Positions 62,643-64,000 of a stretch of 64,000 bases of DNA are shown here, piece after piece. The notes under the pieces were generated by a model. That model had not been told where the DNA came from and did not search any database. It saw only the letters and a program-made list of their open reading frames with translations. The DNA is from Streptantibioticus cattleyicolor NRRL 8057 = DSM 46488 (GTDB lineage Bacteria > Actinomycetota > Actinomycetes > Streptomycetales > Streptomycetaceae): NCBI RefSeq assembly GCF_000240165.1, contig NC_017585.1, forward strand, positions 1,736,001 to 1,800,000, given 5' to 3'. The position numbers and the translations under genes were made by a program. Position 1 is the first letter of the stretch, and each line of letters begins with the position of its first letter.

Positions 62643-63259
62643 TCCGCGGCGGCTCCGCCCGCCCGCCCACACGAGCGATCACGGCCCGCGCCTGATCTGC
62701 CGCCCCGGCGCCCCGGTGAGACCGCCGGACCGGTCCGGGAACTTCCTCCGCACCGTCGAACTGGACGACGCCGCGCGGGCCGCGCTCGGTCTGGGCGTGC
62801 CCGACCCGGTCTCCACCGTGTTCTCCCCGGACGCCGTATCCCTCGCACCACAACGCGTCCTCGCCGGACACACCCCGCGGAAAATCGCACGCCGGCTGTG
62901 TCGGAATGCTCCGGCGGATCGGGCCTTAGCCGCCAGTGGACCCTGTTCCCGGCCGTCATCGGATTTCATGGGATCTCCTTGGACCGGAGCCCGGAAAAGA
63001 CCGGTCCATCGGGCCCCGCCGGGCCTGTCGTCATTCTTTCCTACGGCGACATGAAAGCGCGGAGGCCGGTGACCGGCGAATCCAGGCCGGGCAGTGGTGA
63101 ACTCGATGGCGCGGAAAGACACCGCCGGCGTTCAAGGGCGGGTTCGCCCATAAGGCAGGCGGGCACCGGGAGCGCGATTGGCGATGTACGGAACGGCGGA
63201 ATGCGTGATACGCCACACGGTCAGCCGTCACGGATTCAGACGTAATGACATGGCTCGCC
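62643..63259. other. Gene-free stretch, possible TOBE-domain fragment
   Basis: No complete gene. Around 62745-62860 (+) the frame reads FLRTVELDDAARAALGLGVP, then VFSPDAVSLAPQRVLAG, which is faintly like the C-terminal TOBE region of molybdate ABC ATPases, but too short and divergent to assign. The rest is low-complexity. Confidence 0.25.
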
Positions 63260-63279
63260 AGGTAAGTCAAGACTTACCT
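63260..63279. promoter_or_regulatory. Perfect palindrome upstream of the HelD-like gene
   Basis: AGGTAAGTC (63260-63268) and GACTTACCT (63271-63279) form a perfect inverted repeat with two bases between. It lies 51 bases before the start of the helicase gene, in a locally AT-richer promoter. It does not match the rifamycin-associated element known for some helD/helR genes; the outer halves faintly resemble iron boxes. It is probably an operator. Confidence 0.6.
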
Positions 63280-63329
63280 TTCGGAATCCTTGGTCGTATG
63301 GTGTGGCTCCAATCGAAGGAGCCTCCCTG

Positions 63330-64000
63330 TTGTCGAAGATGAATGACCCAGCTGTGCGTGCGGTTGACTTGGAGCAGGATTATGTGTCCTCCGTGTACGA
63401 GTTGCTCACCGAGCGGCTTTGCGAGGCGCGAGCACACCGGGCGAGTGTGCTGAAGGCCCCGGCGGGCAGCCCCGGTGAGGCGTACGCGAGGGAAATCGCC
63501 GCCGAGCGTCTGGCGAAGGAGATCGGCCGGCTGGAGGGCGCCGAAAAGGGGCTGGTCTTCGGACGCATCGACTGGACGGATGGCACGGCCCTGCGCATCG
63601 GGCGCATCGGACTGCATACGGAGGAGGACGACCTGCCTCTGCTCGTCGACTGGCGCGCGAACGCGGCGCGGCCTTTCTACGAGGCGACACCGGTCCACCC
63701 GATGGGCCTGCGGCGGCGCCGGCACCTGCGCCTCGAGGAGCGCACGGTCATCTCGGTGAGCGACGAACTGCTGGACGGGACCGCCCCGACCCACGATGAC
63801 ATCGTGGGGGACGGCCCGTTGACCGAGGCTCTGTCGGCACGGCGTACGGGCAGGATGCACGCGGCCGTCGCGACGCTGCAGGCCGAGCAGGACGAGATCG
63901 TCCGCTCCGCCCACCGCGGGGTGACCGTGGTGCAGGGCGGCCCCGGCACCGGCAAGACGGTGGCCGCCCTGCACCGGGCGGCCTATGTCCTGTACGCGTT
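63330..64000 (+). CDS. HelD-like UvrD/Rep-family helicase, 3' partial
   Basis: The N-terminal 223 residues of a large (usually about 700 residues) HelD-type SF1 motor that removes RNA polymerase from DNA. The N-terminal coiled region (LEQDYVSSVYELLTERLCEA, ERLAKEIGRLEGAEKGLVFG) is followed by FGRIDW..ALRIGRIGL, LPLLVDWRANAARPFYEATP and Walker A GGPGTGKTVAALHRAAYVL. The gene runs off the right edge. The start may be the TTG at 63330, nine bases after AAGGAG, or the ATG at 63339. Some members protect RNA polymerase against rifamycins. A perfect palindrome lies upstream. Confidence 0.88.
   Translation, partial: MSKMNDPAVRAVDLEQDYVSSVYELLTERLCEARAHRASVLKAPAGSPGEAYAREIAAERLAKEIGRLEGAEKGLVFGRIDWTDGTALRIGRIGLHTEEDDLPLLVDWRANAARPFYEATPVHPMGLRRRRHLRLEERTVISVSDELLDGTAPTHDDIVGDGPLTEALSARRTGRMHAAVATLQAEQDEIVRSAHRGVTVVQGGPGTGKTVAALHRAAYVLYA

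Noticed and set aside
63260-63279. Rifamycin-associated element of helR/helD genes
   Set aside because: The palindrome does not match the GC-rich GGGGCTTGC-type consensus I remember.
1-64000. CRISPR arrays, rRNA or intact insertion sequences
   Set aside because: No regularly spaced repeats, rRNA signatures or complete transposase genes are visible anywhere.

Overview
The window reads as chromosomal DNA of a high-GC actinomycete, most probably Streptomyces. Codon third positions are almost always G or C, starts are often GTG or TTG, ribosome-binding sites are GGAG-like, and the protein families (SigE-type ECF sigma factors, HTH/TM/DUF2690 proteins, DUF2716, DIP1984, a small NRPS cluster) are typical of that genus. 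Both ends are cut inside genes: a zinc alcohol dehydrogenase on the left and a HelD-like helicase on the right.

Layout. 1-9 kb: 3' end of an alcohol dehydrogenase, two SAM methyltransferases, an ECF sigma factor with a putative membrane anti-sigma partner, an HTH-tailed hypothetical protein, and a secreted peptidoglycan-binding protein. 9-13 kb: a GT-C-type membrane glycosyltransferase and two tandem HTH-TM regulators, both frameshifted. 13-29 kb: metabolic genes, mostly paired with a regulator (AsnC/flavin monooxygenase, Rrf2/amidohydrolase with two matching operators, MarR/amidohydrolase with an AT-rich operator region), a second sigma/anti-sigma pair, secreted proteins, a stretch of gene remnants, and a 923-residue lectin/discoidin-type protein. 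29-32.3 kb: a secreted beta-propeller protein, then zinc-free L31, L33 and S14 ribosomal protein paralogues around a candidate Zur box; the S14 gene is frameshifted and runs into an ABC-ATPase remnant.

32.3-44.2 kb: a compact nonribosomal peptide cluster behind a cluster-situated LuxR-type regulator with a degenerate receiver. It holds a free carrier protein, a C-A-T module (Leu-type code), a type II thioesterase, an MbtH-A fusion without its own carrier (Thr-like code), a C-T-C protein without an A domain, and a luciferase-like monooxygenase. Three carriers and three C domains are served by two A domains, so one A domain must load in trans. No type I thioesterase is present; the last C domain may release the product. 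This is the most promising candidate for undescribed chemistry.

44.2-54 kb: a broken CHAP amidase gene, a CPBP protease/histidine kinase/response regulator operon joined by 4-base overlaps, and a full ribose operon (rbsR-rbsA-rbsCB fusion-rbsK-rbsD) under palindromic LacI-type operators. 54-64 kb: accessory DNA with small hypothetical genes, truncated genes, IS481, IS630 and IS5 transposase remnants, a truncated FAH hydrolase, an epoxide hydrolase, and a divergent LysR gene with two frameshifts.

Single-base indels recur in several accessory genes (tandem HTH genes, rpsN, CHAP, lysR), while the long NRPS and ABC genes are intact. Decay and assembly error cannot be told apart from this sequence alone.
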